This document shows positions 45,351 through 59,902 of a DNA stretch of 64,000 bases, piece after piece (position 1 is the stretch's first letter; every line of letters starts with the position of its first letter). The notes under the pieces are model-generated. The model was not told where the DNA came from. It saw only the letters and a list, made by a program, of their open reading frames with translations, and searched no databases. The translations under genes and the position numbers were made by a program. This stretch comes from Schistocephalus solidus (Eukaryota > Platyhelminthes > Cestoda > Diphyllobothriidea > Diphyllobothriidae): the NCBI GenBank assembly GCA_017591395.1, contig WEDG01006539.1, forward strand, positions 44,738 through 108,737, given 5' to 3'.

Positions 45351-46310
45351 TTACTTACCTGGCGGCCTCTTACCTTGGGGTCTTCGTTGGGGTTGCAGTC
45401 GGAGCCGCATCTGGGAGATGACGAGGCGGTGATCTGTCCAACCATTGGCATCGCGTATCGCCTTGGTTACCAGCACATCCTGTCGATCTCGCCTCCGGAC
45501 GAGAACATAGTCCAGCAGATGCCAGCGCCGCGACCGCGGGTGCATCCACGTGACGTTCTCCCGCGTCGGAAGGCGGAAGAAAGTGTTGGTCAGCAAGAGA
45601 CGGTGTTCCGCACACGTGCGCAGAAGAAGGAGGCAGCTATCGTCACAGCTACCGTGACCGTGGGTACCCAGCACGCCCTGCCAGGCAGCGTGGTCCGTCC
45701 CGATGCGGGCATTGAAGTCACCTAGGACAATTAACTTGTCAACCTTCGACACAGTCGACAGCAGGGCCTGCAGGTCCTCGTAGAATTTGTCCTTCGCCGC
45801 ATCAGAGCTCGTCATTGAAGAGCTGCAGGCGCTGATGATGGTGGCGAACTGGTCTCCCCGAAGAGGCAGGCGGAGGCTCATCAGGCGATCATTGATACCC
45901 CGCGGCAGACAGGCAGACGTCCAACAATGTCGTTCCAGGTGGCAGCGCAACACCAGCGCTGCGTCGCTCCCGTCTGGCCGGCCGCTCCAGAAGAAGGTGT
46001 AGCTGGCACCCACCTCCTCCAGCTGACCCTGCTCAGAGAATCTGGTCTCGCAAAGAGCAGCAATGTCCACCTTGTAGCGCACCAGTTCCCGAGCGACTAG
46101 CGCTATCCTCCTTTCCGGCCGGTTGCTCCTAGGATTGTCTAAAAGGGAACAAACATTCCAGGCTGCTAGTGTGAGTGGACTCACCCGAGCAGCCTGGATG
46201 GTATGGTGAGGGGGATTGAGACGGGGCATTGTTGTTTGTTTGAGTTTTACGACCGCGTAGTTTGCGATCTGCGAGCCGCAGCCGGCTGCAGAAGACGTGA
46301 AAACCAGCAA
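45351..46310 (-). CDS. LINE copy 2 endonuclease (319 codons)
   Basis: This is the best endonuclease frame in the window. [15 protein letters not shown] carries the N-terminal Asn, ALCETRF the metal-binding Glu (about 88), and [13 protein letters not shown] the central Asp/Asn pair. [11 protein letters not shown] and [12 protein letters not shown] provide the C-terminal Asp-His. These match APE-type endonucleases that nick target DNA. A frameshift inside residues about 105-135 ([15 protein letters not shown] instead of the [10 protein letters not shown] seen in copy 1) damages one segment and is then restored. The frame ends at a TAA within the intron-like segment described in the findings. 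Confidence 0.75.
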   Translation of the reverse strand: MLVFTSSAAGCGSQIANYAVVKLKQTTMPRLNPPHHTIQAARVSPLTLAAWNVCSLLDNPRSNRPERRIALVARELVRYKVDIAALCETRFSEQGQLEEVGASYTFFWSGRPDGSDAALVLRCHLERHCWTSACLPRGINDRLMSLRLPLRGDQFATIISACSSSMTSSDAAKDKFYEDLQALLSTVSKVDKLIVLGDFNARIGTDHAAWQGVLGTHGHGSCDDSCLLLLRTCAEHRLLLTNTFFRLPTRENVTWMHPRSRRWHLLDYVLVRRRDRQDVLVTKAIRDANGWTDHRLVISQMRLRLQPQRRPQGKRPPGK

Positions 46311-46327
46311 TTTTTTAAGGTTTCTTT

Positions 46328-46773
46328 TCTAGCCCCTTTCTCCGCGAGGAGGCAAGCAGTACTGTCCCTAAATAGGGCTGCTCGGACATCCCAGACGGCT
46401 GCCGAACTCCACTATGGGTCACAGTGTTGTTTTAGTGGAAGAACGACACAAGTTAGTCTGGGCCGCCTACGGGGTTGCTGTCGCCCCCACCGTAGGACTT
46501 TTTGAGAGGGATAGGTGGGAATTTCGGGAGTCAGACGTACCGGGTGTTGAGGCACACACAACACCGGAGACCCTCACCTGGTTTAGCCCGCCGTTCGTGA
46601 CGGTTGCCCGGGGTGAGACCGCTGGGAAGAACCCAACTTCGAGGAGCCACAGGTGAGAGTTGGGTAGCAGTAAGAGGCGGCCACAGGAGCATTCAAGACC
46701 TGTACGAGACAAATGGAGCGACCAAATGCTATTTGTGTGGTGCTACCCCTAACTAGTACCCCTACCCCCCAGA
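46328..46773 (-). promoter_or_regulatory. LINE copy 2 5' region
   Basis: Homologous to 28880-29314 and 62778-63219. It contains a single copy of the outer unit, unlike copy 1. Confidence 0.55.
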
Positions 46774-46774
46774 G

Positions 46775-49345
46775 CACACACACACACACACTAGCAACAT
46801 AGAGCCAAATTATAGAAGGTGGGTGCGACCCATATCCGTCTGAAAAAACATGTCAGCACAGACACTCGCGTCACTGGTAACGCCAGGGTTACACAATTGT
46901 GCGAAGCCAAGCTAGCAGAGGCGTGCCGCGGGATACAAGACCGCCCACTGCGCCAAGTGTATGACTAACCACCGCATACGTATAACCTAGGTACAATTCC
47001 AAATCACACCACGAAGAAATCTCTAGGGAAATAGGGCACCAGATAAGCTAAATGTTGTTTTTTTTGAGACGACTGGCTCCCAGAAAACACGTAGCTTGCG
47101 TGTTTGCTTGCTCCCATAAAAATCGACCTAAAGGCTAGCCATGTAGTAAGAAAAATTTGCAAGATATTCTAATACGGAATATCCTGGACTCATATGCCTT
47201 CTTAGTAAACGCATCAGTTGATCGAACATCTTGGATAATCTTGGCTAAACTATGATATTGAACCCTACTACGTATGTGTGATTACTCGGGCAAATTTATA
47301 GCGAATGAAAAACTCCTCGTATGATGCTGTGCAGAAATATCGATTTGTTGCTGTGTCTGGCGGAAGAAGTGAACTTGACGATTCATCTAATTAGCAGCTT
47401 CACGCAAGACATCTGTCCTTGCCCGCATCCCTAAAAATGCCTCCCGTTTTGGCTGCAACCATAAAATAAATTTATACGAGGTGGGAGAAATATGCAGCGC
47501 AGCAAATTGGAAAGCCATCGGGAGGAAATGCTGACTTAATTGGAAACTCTTTTCTCGACTGATTCGGTCACTACCACACTTCCCCCCCAGGACGAGGAGA
47601 GCTGGCGAACACTACACCAATATTGCTTCTCCACCCAGTTGGAATGGACTGAGAGTGAATGCTTGGCATCGCTGTGCGACTAAAACTGGAGCAGATTCTC
47701 GGCTTCTACCCAGAAAGGTAACTTGGTTGCAAATAAAACAGAATTGTGTGGCCGACTTGGACACCAAATAGACCCCTATTTGTCAAATCAAAGTAATCTG
47801 GCGTAGACGGCAACAGTGCTTTTGTTGCTAGGCCTCCAGTTCTGCCCCCTGAGTGGCTATGAGGAGAGATTAGTAAAAGGTAAAGAATGTTTTCTCTGGC
47901 CAGGGAAATGAAGTGATTTTCACTCGTATTTCATTTTTAAAGTCTGAAGGTTGTCAGCATACATGACAAAAAATAGAGCCCTAACGACACATCCACTCGG
48001 AATGGGTTTTTGACATCCAGATGCCCTTTTCTCACTAAGTCAAGCCGTGGAGACTTCTTGCTCTAACGCAGGATTCCTATTACTTGACCGGCTAAAACTA
48101 AATTTCGTTTACCTAGCTATTGACTGTTGACTACTCTGGCACCTGTTTGCAGGGAACAAACCATTTGCGTTAACTTCTCTGTTCATCTGAGGTTTTTGAT
48201 TGTGTTGTCAGATGATGCCGAAGCTTGTGCTGAAAAATGCTCTCGGTTTCTAAAGAAAAGTGTAATCTCTCCCTCGCAGTGTAATCTGCCTCCTAATTAT
48301 GCATACTAATATGCTTACTCACATAGCTGGGCCCAAAATACGACATCGTGATAGTGAATATTTTTACGTGGTTGGTGGTGTGAACAGATTTACCGTGATT
48401 TTAACCTCTCCAATTGACTGCCTCCTGACGCCTTAGGGCATCTAAAAAATACGCAGACTATGGCTGGCAATTTTAGAATCACACGCTAGCTTCATTTAGC
48501 GGTGCTCCGACCCGAGATTGGCAGCTTCTGGAACAAGATGGTTTTTCGAGACTCGGTCGCAGGCTTACACATCTTAAGACGGCGCTAACGCCATCTCTTG
48601 TTGTCACATTGGCTTAGGGACTGCCTAACAAAAGTATCGTTCTGATGGACATCAGAAGAAGTGATTAAGCTGTTTCCAAACTGGTAGCACGAGCCAGCAT
48701 CGAGAATTTGACAGAACTGCATAAGTTTATTCCCTACAGTCTACTCCCGCCGGGAGGCAGCCCTCGTCATTATAATAGCCGTCTTGGTCAGGCTGTTTTA
48801 GATCTACTGGACGGTTTGCCGATAGAGACAAAGAGATTTAAGTGTATATGTCTGGCTAATCTGCCGTTTTCCGCCTGCCGAAGACCGAATGCATGCCGAA
48901 GACCTGAATGAAAGGCTCTTATGTCAAAGTTGCCACTGTCATTTCACCACATCAAGCGCTAAAGATTAAAATTGGTGAGAATTTGGTTGTCGATGAGAAT
49001 GACAAATTATACATTGGGAAACTGAAGAGAGACTAAAAAACCATCATTTTTGTCTGCTTGTTCACATTCCAGCTCTGTCTGCAATCAGTTATTTGCCCTT
49101 TGTGACCAGCTGCGAAAGCGTGGGCGTTGATTGTGAGGCCAGCATAGAGTGCGTATGCAGAGCTTAGTAGGCAGGTGCGATCGGCTGCCGAGTTTCTGCC
49201 AATGCTGAATACCCTGGAACCCTGCCAGAGCATTTTCGTTGTCAGTGCCGAGCACAGTGACATGCAAATGCACACAAATCAACAGCTCCCTCACCTCCCC
49301 CCCCTCCGCCGTAGCATCAACGATTCGGCTGCGAGTACAGTACTC
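46775..49345. other. No feature recognised apart from (AC)n at about 46776-46791
   Basis: 2.5 kb of unique-looking sequence with only short ORFs. No repeat family was identified. Confidence 0.45.
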
Positions 49346-49401
49346 GGGGGGTGGGGGGTGGGGGGGGGGGGGGGTGAAGTCAGCTGGAGCTTTATTAGTC
49401 T

Positions 49402-49435
49402 GACGTTTCGGCTTCTCATTCGAAACCATCCTCAA
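49402..49435 (-). ncRNA. PLE-type hammerhead-like relic
   Basis: The minus strand reads TTGAGGA, T, a 6-bp stem II (GGTTTC/GAAGCC, loop GAATGA), GAAA and CGTC. The one-base spacer and CGTC match the motif at 3132. It is likely the remains of a PLE terminal repeat. No PLE coding sequence survives beside it. A G-rich run (49346-49374) adjoins. Confidence 0.4.
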
Positions 49436-49624
49436 GGACAGATAAAGATCTTAAGGGTACCTCGCAACGGTTAATTCCATGCAGTCAGTTCATAGGAACT
49501 TATGCCTGCACCAAACGTAATGCTTTAACGAATTAAAAAATGGGTAAGCGGTCCCTGTACTTTCGGAAGACGATTAACATTTACAGCTCCATGTTATGCA
49601 TATTCCACAAAAGAATGCATGGAG

Positions 49625-49900
49625 ATCATTTATATGGTCCCTTCATCCGGCAGGACACGGGAGTAGGAACGGTTCCCGTAATACAGGTGACATCGTGCTG
49701 ACTTCCAGGAAGGATACCAATTCACGTGCCCTCACTCTAACACCAATCCGAACTAACAGTCCTGATCTTAACCCTAACCCTACCCTTCAACCTTATTGTA
49801 ACCGTAACTTCAACTTAACTCTAAGCCTAATTTCCCTCGAATTTGACGCAAAACCATCTGAATTCCGGGTCATTCCTATTCATGCGTCTCACATGGGAAG
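49625..49900. repeat. Telomere-like interspersed repeat, copy 2
   Basis: CTTAACCCTAACCCTACCC-type words at 49730-49830 are flanked by TTTATATGGTCCCTTCATCC and by CTAAGCCTAATTTCCCTCGA. The flanks resemble those at 19.05 and 56.2 kb. Confidence 0.5.
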
Positions 49901-50697
49901 AGGGCAGGGGGTAAATAAATGCTTCACGCCAAAGAATGTCTGTACTCACTGGAGTTAATGAAACACTGGGATATGTTCTGTAGGTAGCATAGACTCCCAA
50001 GTTAATATAACGAAACAGAAGACGTAGAACTGGCCGCAGGGTCATGCAAAATTTTTGAATAGGTTCGAAACTGAGCACACGAAATTTACTTCAAATGCCT
50101 CCATGGGTGCTGCAGCCCGATGAAGGCTACTTCCGCAAACAATCGATCCGTTTCGGAACGTCTCATTCACAACCGCTTGGAAGATTCAGATGTCATGTTG
50201 CCATCTTGCTGGAAGAGAAAAGGTGGACGCATTCATACCACTTTTGGAAAGAGAAAGGGAATTCCAGTTTTCCACCGTTTTATCTTCAGCCCTGGTTTTG
50301 TGCTAGCCCCGAGCGAACGTGAAATAAAGGGTGACCTTCGCCCTCTTCATCGCATTTTGCATTGTGCCTAACAACTCCAGCTTTATCTCATTGTTTTTCT
50401 TTGTTCTAAAATATTTCTAATTTTTAGAGTATGTTGCACCTTTTCAGTGACCTCCCCTAAATCCAATATTTTAACTTTCGTTTTTCTCCTCCTTCTTTCT
50501 ATTCTCCCTTTTGAAGCTACCAAAGTCTCCCTTGACTCTGCTGATAAGCTCCTTCTGCCTATAGTTAGTGTACCTATGCGACCGACTAAGGTGCTATAGA
50601 TCGACCCTCAATGTACAACGATACGAGCATGTTTCTTAACCCGTGCAGTGAACACCCTCACGATGTAATTAATAATTCTGGATCGCAAATGACAGAG

Positions 50698-50858
50698 TAA
50701 GAGACCCGTAGCTCACGTGATAGAGCGCTGAACTTAATAAAGCGTGAGGACCAAAGGACGGCGGATCGAGGCTCATGTGTTGAAAACTTGGGTTTCGGTG
50801 AGGCTGGCTCATGCTCGTTAATATGCGAGAAACGGTCATCCGTGAGCGTCAGTCTATC

Positions 50859-50904
<46 letters not shown>
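50698..50904 (+). mobile_element. tRNA-like SINE unit with (TA)n tail
   Basis: A-box-like TAGCTCACGTGATAGAGCG (50709-50727) and B-box-like GGATCGAGGCTC are followed by about 90 bp and a TA array (50862-50904). The arrangement of head, short body and TA tail fits a SINE. It lacks the hammerhead-like core. Confidence 0.45.
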
Positions 50905-50906
<2 letters not shown>

Positions 50907-51600
50907 TACCTTATTGTCCTTATTACTTCATTTTATGCGTGCAGAAGGTAACTCCTTCATTTGCCTTCCAAATACTTCTTTTCACTTGACCTTCACCTGA
51001 CTGGCGATATCGTCTTCTTTCTTGAAGAAAGTGAATTGCAGACCGTTTGGAACTTCTTACTGTCCACCACCTTCGTCTCATCTAAAGTTACCATTTAGGT
51101 CTCCGCAAAGTAACAACACGCACAGTACGAGAGAAATATAGCAAATGGTTCTTTCCTCATGAGCCCATCGAGCTTGTGCGATAATCCGCGAAATCCTGTT
51201 TGATAAGTTTGCTGCAACGAGTCTCAACTTCCATCGCACTGAAGCTTCTGATTGAAAGCGGAGAGAATAGACAAACTGTAACTGAAATATTCTGCTTACG
51301 GGTAGGTCAGCACTTTTAAAAACACATCTGGTAGGCCCTGACTAATTAGAGGGGAAGCTAGGATGATCAACTTCAGGGAATGTTTTGTAAACAATGGCAC
51401 TATAAGCTTTGCCAAGTTTACTTTAGGGTTTGACAGCTCTGTTGTTTATTAAGTAGAGAACTAGGAAGCAACAGAAGGCTCTAGGAAAGTGGCGGTAGGG
51501 CAACAGGAATTTTGATTGGTCAGTAATTTGCAGCCCAGACATCGTCTTCCCCAGACAGCACGTGAAGGTAGCCTATGCACTCGGTTTTGCTCTTGATAAG

Positions 51601-53487
<1,887 letters not shown>

Positions 53488-53578
53488 CCCGGATGGAAGG
53501 AGGAGGAGGAGGAGGAGAAGGAGGAGAGTGCGGTAGGTGCTGCTCAATTCTGCGGTCACTATCAACTAATTCACACGC
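53488..53578 (+). mobile_element. LINE tail fragment with (GGA)n expansion
   Basis: GGAGAGTGCGGTAGGTGCTG and ATCAACTAATTCACACGC match the sense LINE tail. The GGA run before it is an expansion of the GGGGGAGGAGAG present in other tails. Confidence 0.5.
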
Positions 53579-54299
53579 TACCAACGGTGAATATAGCCAT
53601 TCGTGACGGCCAGAATGACGACATATATCTATATCTCACTAGAGGAGCAGGCAATGCCAACTGTCCTGTTAATTATTCTATAGGTGTATAAACCACGGGC
53701 CTCATCATGAAAGACGTTTGCAGTCACGTAATTTTTATCGCAATTCAATAGCATGAGAAGAAGACACTAGCTCACAATTTGACGCATTTAATCTTGAAAA
53801 TAGGCCAAAGAGCTACAGATATGCAGCCTTAGACGTTGATATTCAGGATTCTGGAGCCTCGAATTGTGATACGTTTTTTCGAATGTCATACAAGATAAAG
53901 TAACGACTGAAGATTTTGATAGTAAAATCGCTCTCTTAGTAAAAAAAAAAAACTTGTTGATAAGTTAAATGGGGTATTCTTTACTGTAAGCTAAATCGGT
54001 GATGCAGTGCGTTTGTTGTAAAGATGAATTAGCGAAGATTTCCGTCTCAAGCAATTTGAATCAACTTCTGAACAAAAATTTCGTCCTTGACCTTATTACC
54101 TTTTACAGGAGCTACTAACAGACGCTAGTGGGTCTGGGTCTGCTTACATGGACAACGGCGATGCACTGGATGAGCGGAAACAGGCCAAATCTTGACTGAA
54201 TTGGAAGTCACTATGAAACGGACCTCCGGCTGCCGGGAGAATGGTTTGAAGCTACTACGCAAGTCTAATGATTTTATTCATGTAATTTTTTAAAATCTA

Positions 54300-54610
54300 A
54301 TTTAGGTGTTTAAGTTATGCCCAGATTTGCCTCTGCTTAGCCGGTAAGTTTGGGCTAGAGTTTATGTTTAGGATTTGCATTTGGGGTCTAATGTGATGTC
54401 TGGGAATTAGTTTACAGTTCAGGGCTAGGGTTAGTTGATGGAATAGGGGAATGAGGTTTAGGATTAGGAGTTAGGGTTATGGAATAAATTTTTGGTAAGG
54501 GTTGGTGGATTATGATTATGGCTTAGGGTTAGTGCTAAGGGGGAGGTTTTGAAAGTTAGGGTTTTGACTTAGGATTCGGGCTTGGAGTTCGTGATTGAGT
54601 AATTGGTTCC
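54300..54610. repeat. Telomere-like degenerate (TTAGGG)n region, copy 3
   Basis: Many GGGTTAGGG-like and GGATTAGG-like words occur over 300 bp, on the opposite strand to the arrays at 19, 49.7 and 56 kb. It is too degenerate for a functional telomere. Confidence 0.5.
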
Positions 54611-55805
54611 TACGTTCAGCAATCCATTACCTACCAGGTCCAAGCTATTGCCTTTAGCTTCCCTATTTCCAGCCATTTTTACAGTCTACTTACACATCAA
54701 CCTTTGATTTGAGCACTTTTTTTACCAGGCCGTTTAACAGTACTTCAGCAACGTTATGCGTTACATTTCTGCTCTTTATCTCTCCTTCGCAGAGTCCTTG
54801 GTATACCATCGTCTTTTCCCTACCGGGAAAACCCAATCTTATTTCCGTATAACAGATAACCACTGTTTGGGTCTGTTCCTTGAACTTAGATCCCCACCAG
54901 GAGCATTTCACCTCAAGCAGCGACTTGCGTGGCCACACTCCTTGGAGAAGGATAGAACTGTGGGCTGCGTCAAGACAGCGGACGTTGGTCCCGCAGACAA
55001 ACAGGGAAATGCGATGAAGATCAGCATTTACTCGGACAGGATGTAGTGGCGACATGCTTCTGGGATAAGTTGAAAAGGAAGCAGAACGGTACTGCATCTA
55101 CTTCAAATAATTTGTCCCGTGTCCCATCTTCCGATGTTGGGCGAACAGACTTTTGCTTGAACGCAGTGATAGACAAATCTCTACCATCCGTTCCTTTCAA
55201 GTATGCAATTGTAGAAGTGCTTTTCTACCAAATAAGTACAAGGAATTAATATTTTTTCGGCATACTTTTTATACAACAATAATGGAATCGAAAATCGATC
55301 ACGAAAGTCACTTTTTCCGAGTGTAGTTTTTGAGGTAACCAAAAAGGAAGTACATTCAACGGCCAATCATGAGGTTGGTCACTCACTATGAACCATCCGT
55401 TCCCGTGTGTCACGCGCGTGATCTCATCATAACTCTACCTGTGCTGAGCTTCACAACCAGCCTCGAACATCACTTAACTGAGAGAACTGGATAGACCAGA
55501 CCGGGAAGGAGCCATTAGAGACTATCTAGCAGTGTTGAGAAGGACTAAGTCGTCCACTCAGTTCCTAACCATTCAAGTTAGCACTTGCAGGACCGTGTAA
55601 TAGTCGCGGAACGCGTTGCATTTTTCATAATGAGCGCTGGATCTGGGATGGATTGACTTTGCTCCCTCTTTCCCTCTCCCGTTGACCGGTGAATGGTTCA
55701 GATAAAGCTGACTGGTAATGATGACATTAGGCATGGTGCCTGGCTTGATATGACTTCGCTGTCTATCGCGTGCGGCACAGGGTCTCCGATCTAATAAAAA
55801 TAAAA

Positions 55806-55900
55806 CGTACCACAAAGGCCACCTTAAGAAGGAGACAGTACAGCTTAGTTCTCGTTTCAATGGAGGACCAAGTTATTCCGTCAGTACGCAACTTTTAAAG
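55806..55900 (-). mobile_element. LINE tail module fragment
   Basis: AAAGGCCACCTTAAGAAGGA followed by AGTTATTCCGTCAGTACGCA matches the central tail module. Confidence 0.5.
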
Positions 55901-55989
55901 CCTCGAGAGATTCAAAGGTAAGGAGGACTTGTATGGCTACCTGAACATGATAGGAGAATAGAAATGCCCTGCCCGCTTACGGTAAATTC

Positions 55990-56260
55990 CAGGAAGGGTA
56001 GATATTCCTGTGTCGTAGCCCCAACACTAACTTGAGCATAAACCAGAACTGTAACTTTACTCTTACCCGTTAACACGATAATAACCTTAACCCTTAGGTG
56101 GATAATAACCCTAACCCTAACACTGACCTTAACCTCAAACCCTAAACCTAAGCTTAACCATAATCCATCACCTTAATCCTAAGCCTAATTTCTCTGGAAT
56201 TTGGCACAAAGCCACATGTATCGTGAACGGTTCCTATTTTAGTGTCGTGTTTAGGCGGCC
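55990..56260. repeat. Telomere-like interspersed repeat, copy 4
   Basis: AATAACCCTAACCCTAACAC and similar words end in CTAAGCCTAATTTCTCTGGA and TTTGGCACAAAGCCAC, matching the ends of the copies at 49.8 and 19.26 kb. Confidence 0.55.
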
Positions 56261-56864
56261 GTACATGTCATCATTACCGATTCAAGTGCCTCAGATATAT
56301 TTTAATGGCAATTGTGCAGAGCTGCCGTGAAGAAGGGTCACCCTTCGATGCATCCGTGACATGTCCGAGTTTTTTGGGCGACTGATGAAGAGGTTGAAGG
56401 TGCTGACTAACTTGGCATTAAGCTGACTCTACGCGCTTGATGATACAATCAAGGATCCATACGAGTCATCCTTACCAAATAATGTGACAAAGACTAGCCG
56501 GAAGGCTCTGCAGAAGAAGCACTTAATAATGCAGGAAAATGGACACTTGCAAGGAATCGACCGACACGGCGATTTGGCATAAAAAGTGCCTTTGAAACCT
56601 TTCAAATCAAACGGAAAAAGCAGAAGCGAAAGACGCACACACCGAGAAAAAGCGAGACTAACACCCAAGTGCTCGCGGTAGGTCTCTAAAGTAATGCATT
56701 TTCACAAGGCGCACACTGACAGAGTAGAAAACCAAAACAGCCACTGCAACATCAGGAACGAAAAACTAGTCATAAAGCTAAGGAGATCTGTCATACCTGC
56801 CCGCGATGTAAACAAAAACTCAATCCTCTGACTGGTCACTCACGCGCCCAATAGTAGAGGCAGA

Positions 56865-57325
56865 TTAAAAATACCGAAAAAGACAAAGGAGGCGCGAATG
56901 TCCATTTCTGGCTCGTTAGCTGTTATCAGCCAGTCATGCCCAACACCACGTGGTGTCTCACCCGAGGCTCGAACCCGCGACCTGTTAATTAGAAGTCCAA
57001 AGCTCTAACCATTGAGACACGGGTTCTTTGTTTTGCCGGTTAAGATCGGGAATATGGACATTTTCGGCATTTCTATTTCTGCCTCTTCTACTAGTGAGTT
57101 CCGTTAACGATGGGTGAGCGTTCACCAACTAATGTCTTTATTCCCCGGGCAAACCGGCAAGACAACGATCCCATGGCTCAATGGTTAGAGCGTTGGACCT
57201 CTGATCAACAGGTCTCGGGTTCGAGCCTCGGGTGGGACACCACCTGGGCTTGGGAATGACTGGCTGTTGACGACTAATGAGCCAGAAATGGCCATTCCAG
57301 ACACCTTGTATTTATTCGCATTGTT
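56865..57325. mobile_element. Head-to-head pair of tRNA-headed SINEs
   Basis: A minus-strand unit (56865-57040) and a plus-strand unit (57130-57325) face each other across about 100 bp. Both have A and B boxes. In the plus unit the A box is TGGCTCAATGG (57174-57184) and the B box GGTTCGAGCC (57218-57227). Both have the core with AGCCAGAAATGG, but the catalytic box is mutated (CTGATAA and CTGTTGA). Confidence 0.7.
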
Positions 57326-58090
57326 AATACAGCAGATTAACCCTAACGATCTGGGTTCAATGAGTAGAGCGTTCAGTGTGTCAACTGTGAAATTCGCCTA
57401 GGACACAAAAAGTCAGCCCCAGTGTGCTTCTTCCAGTTTATCCATTAAAAATGCGTACTCGGATATTTTTGCTTCCCGACCAAGGAAAAGGGATTGACGA
57501 GACGTGGTACAAAAGAAAATAAGAAGGGAAATTGGAAGCGGTGCAGACAACCGACAGAGAATACATATGAAGACGTGGGGGGGAGAGAAGGCGAGGAAGA
57601 ATTGTTCACTCGAATTATGCTTACCAGGCATCTGCCACTTCAAAAAACAACTCCGAATACATGGTTCCGAGTTTTTCGGACGACTGATGACGAGTTTGAA
57701 GGCGGGGACTGTAGTCCGCAAGCACACCCAAAGGAAACAGAGTAAATTCGCAATTAATGCAAAAAACCTCGTCGGTCATAAGCGGGACTGACATGCAGAC
57801 GCCCACGTGAAAACCGGGCCAGTTGGTAGCTGAAACAAATCTGTTGAAAATAAGCAGAGAGTAGCGTTCGCAATTTTTGACCCTCTGACGATTAACCCAG
57901 GAGCAAGAGGTCTGAGCGTCAAGCAAACGGACATATCATCGCAGCGATTTACCACTCTAAACTCTTATAAGCAGATTATATCACTTTGATGGGGTTATCT
58001 GACTATTTCTTCGGCCTAGTAACACAAACGCCGTCTTTGCGTCTCAGCTGCTAGACTACCAGTCGCACTGAGGCGATTACCCACACACAA
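57326..58090. other. No gene recognised
   Basis: ORFs near 57413-57926 overlap on both strands. No domain is recognised. A segment around 57655-57700 resembles 56355-56400, so an unclassified repeat is possible. Confidence 0.4.
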
Positions 58091-59068
58091 GACACACACG
58101 ACAGTTCGACCATCGTAGTTCGACGATGACTACCGTATGCTCCACGGAAGGGAGGTGCAGGGATGGTGACTTGCGCGTGAATTATTTTTAAGTGATAGTA
58201 GCCTGGCGCTGCAGCTACCGCATTCTCTCCTCGTCTCCCACCTAAACCCGGTGTCATGACAGAGTCAAGAAGACCGGAGGCGGGAGAGGACGCAGGTGGC
58301 TGGCGCGGCCGGAGCCGCCACTTGGCGTACCACCACACCTGGCTCGGATCCCACGGAGTGGAAGTGCCGTAAAGGCCACATTAACAAGGAGCCATTACAG
58401 CCTGACTCTCAGTTCGCCAGTCAGCCACTCCACACACAACACACATTGGACTGACCACGCGGTCCGAGTTATCCCGTCAGTTGGCAACCTTCCAAGCCAC
58501 GGCTTTTAGCGCACCGTGATAGTTTCAAGCGCGTTAGATTGTTTATAGTGAGCACCATGCGCTGAACCGTCAACCTCACTCTCTCCCCCACCCCCACAAT
58601 CAAACCACTGTCCGAGCCGGTCAGTTGTCTGATGTGGGAGTAGGCACATTGGCTGACGGGTCGGCGTACCCGTCATCGCGCGCCACAACACGACCTGGCC
58701 CCCATAACGCATACACCAGGATTCACTAAAGCAGGGGATAAGGAGGAGCCATCGCCGTCTGACTCCCAGTTCACTAGTCCACTGGGCAGCCACTCGACAC
58801 ACACAGCACATACACTGGGCCGTTGGCGTGTTCTGGTGTAAGCGTCAGATTGGCAGCCTTCCCAAGCCACGGTTTCTAGGAAACCGTGATATTCTCAGGT
58901 ATATAATGCTGGTGAGGGTGTCGTCTATGTATTGGTGTAGGTAGTGTGCGCTGATGAAGCTTAGCCTCCGGTAGTTTACCGGAGGTTGTCGTGGAGGCGC
59001 ACGTGTCATAATAGGCCCATGCGGTTTGTAAATGTGCGAGAGCAGTGAGGGCAGTGAAGGCGGGCGCG

Positions 59069-59902
59069 TCAACTGTATGTTGGAGCCCCAGGCACTGGTT
59101 CACCAGCCTCCGTGCGATGGATTCGCAGGTGACCGACCAGGCCGATGCGTGAGTTGAAGTTGTGGGCGCAGTGTGGGCAGGAGAAATCGGTAGAGGCTGG
59201 GGTGATGTCATTCATGGTAGTGGGGGTGGCAGGGGCGCTAAAAATGGCAGGAGTGGAGGGTGTGCATGGTGTATCGGTGTTGTCGGCATTGTGGTGAATT
59301 CCGCTGTCATGGATGCGCATGTGACCGAATAGGCCCATGCGATGAGTGAATGCGCGAGGACAGTGAGGGCAGTGGAGGCGACGATCTCTGCTGTGTGATG
59401 GTGCTCCAGGCACTGGCTCACCGGTCTCTGTACGATGTATTCGCAAATGACCGACCAGGCCGATGCGCCAGGTGAATATGCGGTCGCATTGAGTAAAGCT
59501 TAGGAGAGAATCCCCATCGCTGATGGTGGTGGTGGTGGAGGTAGTGAACGCGAAGGCGGTGGTGGTTGCGGTGGTGGGGGTAACAGGAGATGAGTAGATG
59601 GATGTGGTCTCTATGATGGTGGGAGTAATCGAATTGATGCCAGGAGTGAGGGTGGGGGAGTCAGAAGGAGGGTTGGCAGAATTTGACGTAGAAATTGGAA
59701 TTGTCGGATTGTTGGTGCATTGCGTCCGAAGATGTCCAACCAGGCCGATTCGCGCGCGGAAGATGCGTTGACAGCGCGGGCATGTTGGCAGGGCCTGGGC
59801 ATTGGCAATGTTGGTCCGGGGCGCTGGTGACTTACGGGCCGCTCTTTTGGCCTTGGCAGCGCCGATCCGGTTGGCCTCATAGTTTGCTGAACCAGTCTTC
59901 AC
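59069..59902 (-). CDS. LINE copy 3 RT C-terminus plus zinc-finger array (277 codons)
   Basis: This frame shows how the RT end joins the fingers: [20 protein letters not shown] then finger 1 [18 protein letters not shown] (41-62, C2HC form). Finger 2 (136-156) has lost its first Cys (FTQC). Finger 3, CPHCPRAFTHRMGLFGHM, is at 178-198 and finger 4, [18 protein letters not shown], at 242-262. A Thr/Ser-rich spacer (70-132) separates fingers 1 and 2. Fingers 2/3 and 4/5 look like a duplicated pair with the same linker, HRTE(T/A)GEPVPGAP. Confidence 0.75.
   Translation of the reverse strand: MKTGSANYEANRIGAAKAKRAARKSPAPRTNIANAQALPTCPRCQRIFRARIGLVGHLRTQCTNNPTIPISTSNSANPPSDSPTLTPGINSITPTIIETTSIYSSPVTPTTATTTAFAFTTSTTTTISDGDSLLSFTQCDRIFTWRIGLVGHLRIHRTETGEPVPGAPSHSRDRRLHCPHCPRAFTHRMGLFGHMRIHDSGIHHNADNTDTPCTPSTPAIFSAPATPTTMNDITPASTDFSCPHCAHNFNSRIGLVGHLRIHRTEAGEPVPGAPTYS

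Larger units (their letters stand above)
41497..46773 (-). mobile_element. LINE copy 2: EN/RT/zinc-finger retrotransposon, degenerate
   Basis: Same order as copy 1: 5' region 46773-46328, endonuclease, RT, fingers, modular tail to 41497. The tail lacks the terminal about 150 bp and starts at ACCGCACTCTCTTCTCC. The endonuclease is nearly complete, but the RT has a nonsense codon and several frameshifts. The 5' end is followed by an (AC)n tract and then unique sequence, so this copy shows the outer 5' boundary of the family. Confidence 0.8.

Noticed and set aside
57680..57720. Additional hammerheads at CTGATGA words near 56.38, 57.69, 20.87 and 27.34 kb
   Set aside because: No GAAA box at the right distance and no complementary stem I; chance occurrences or unrelated repeats.
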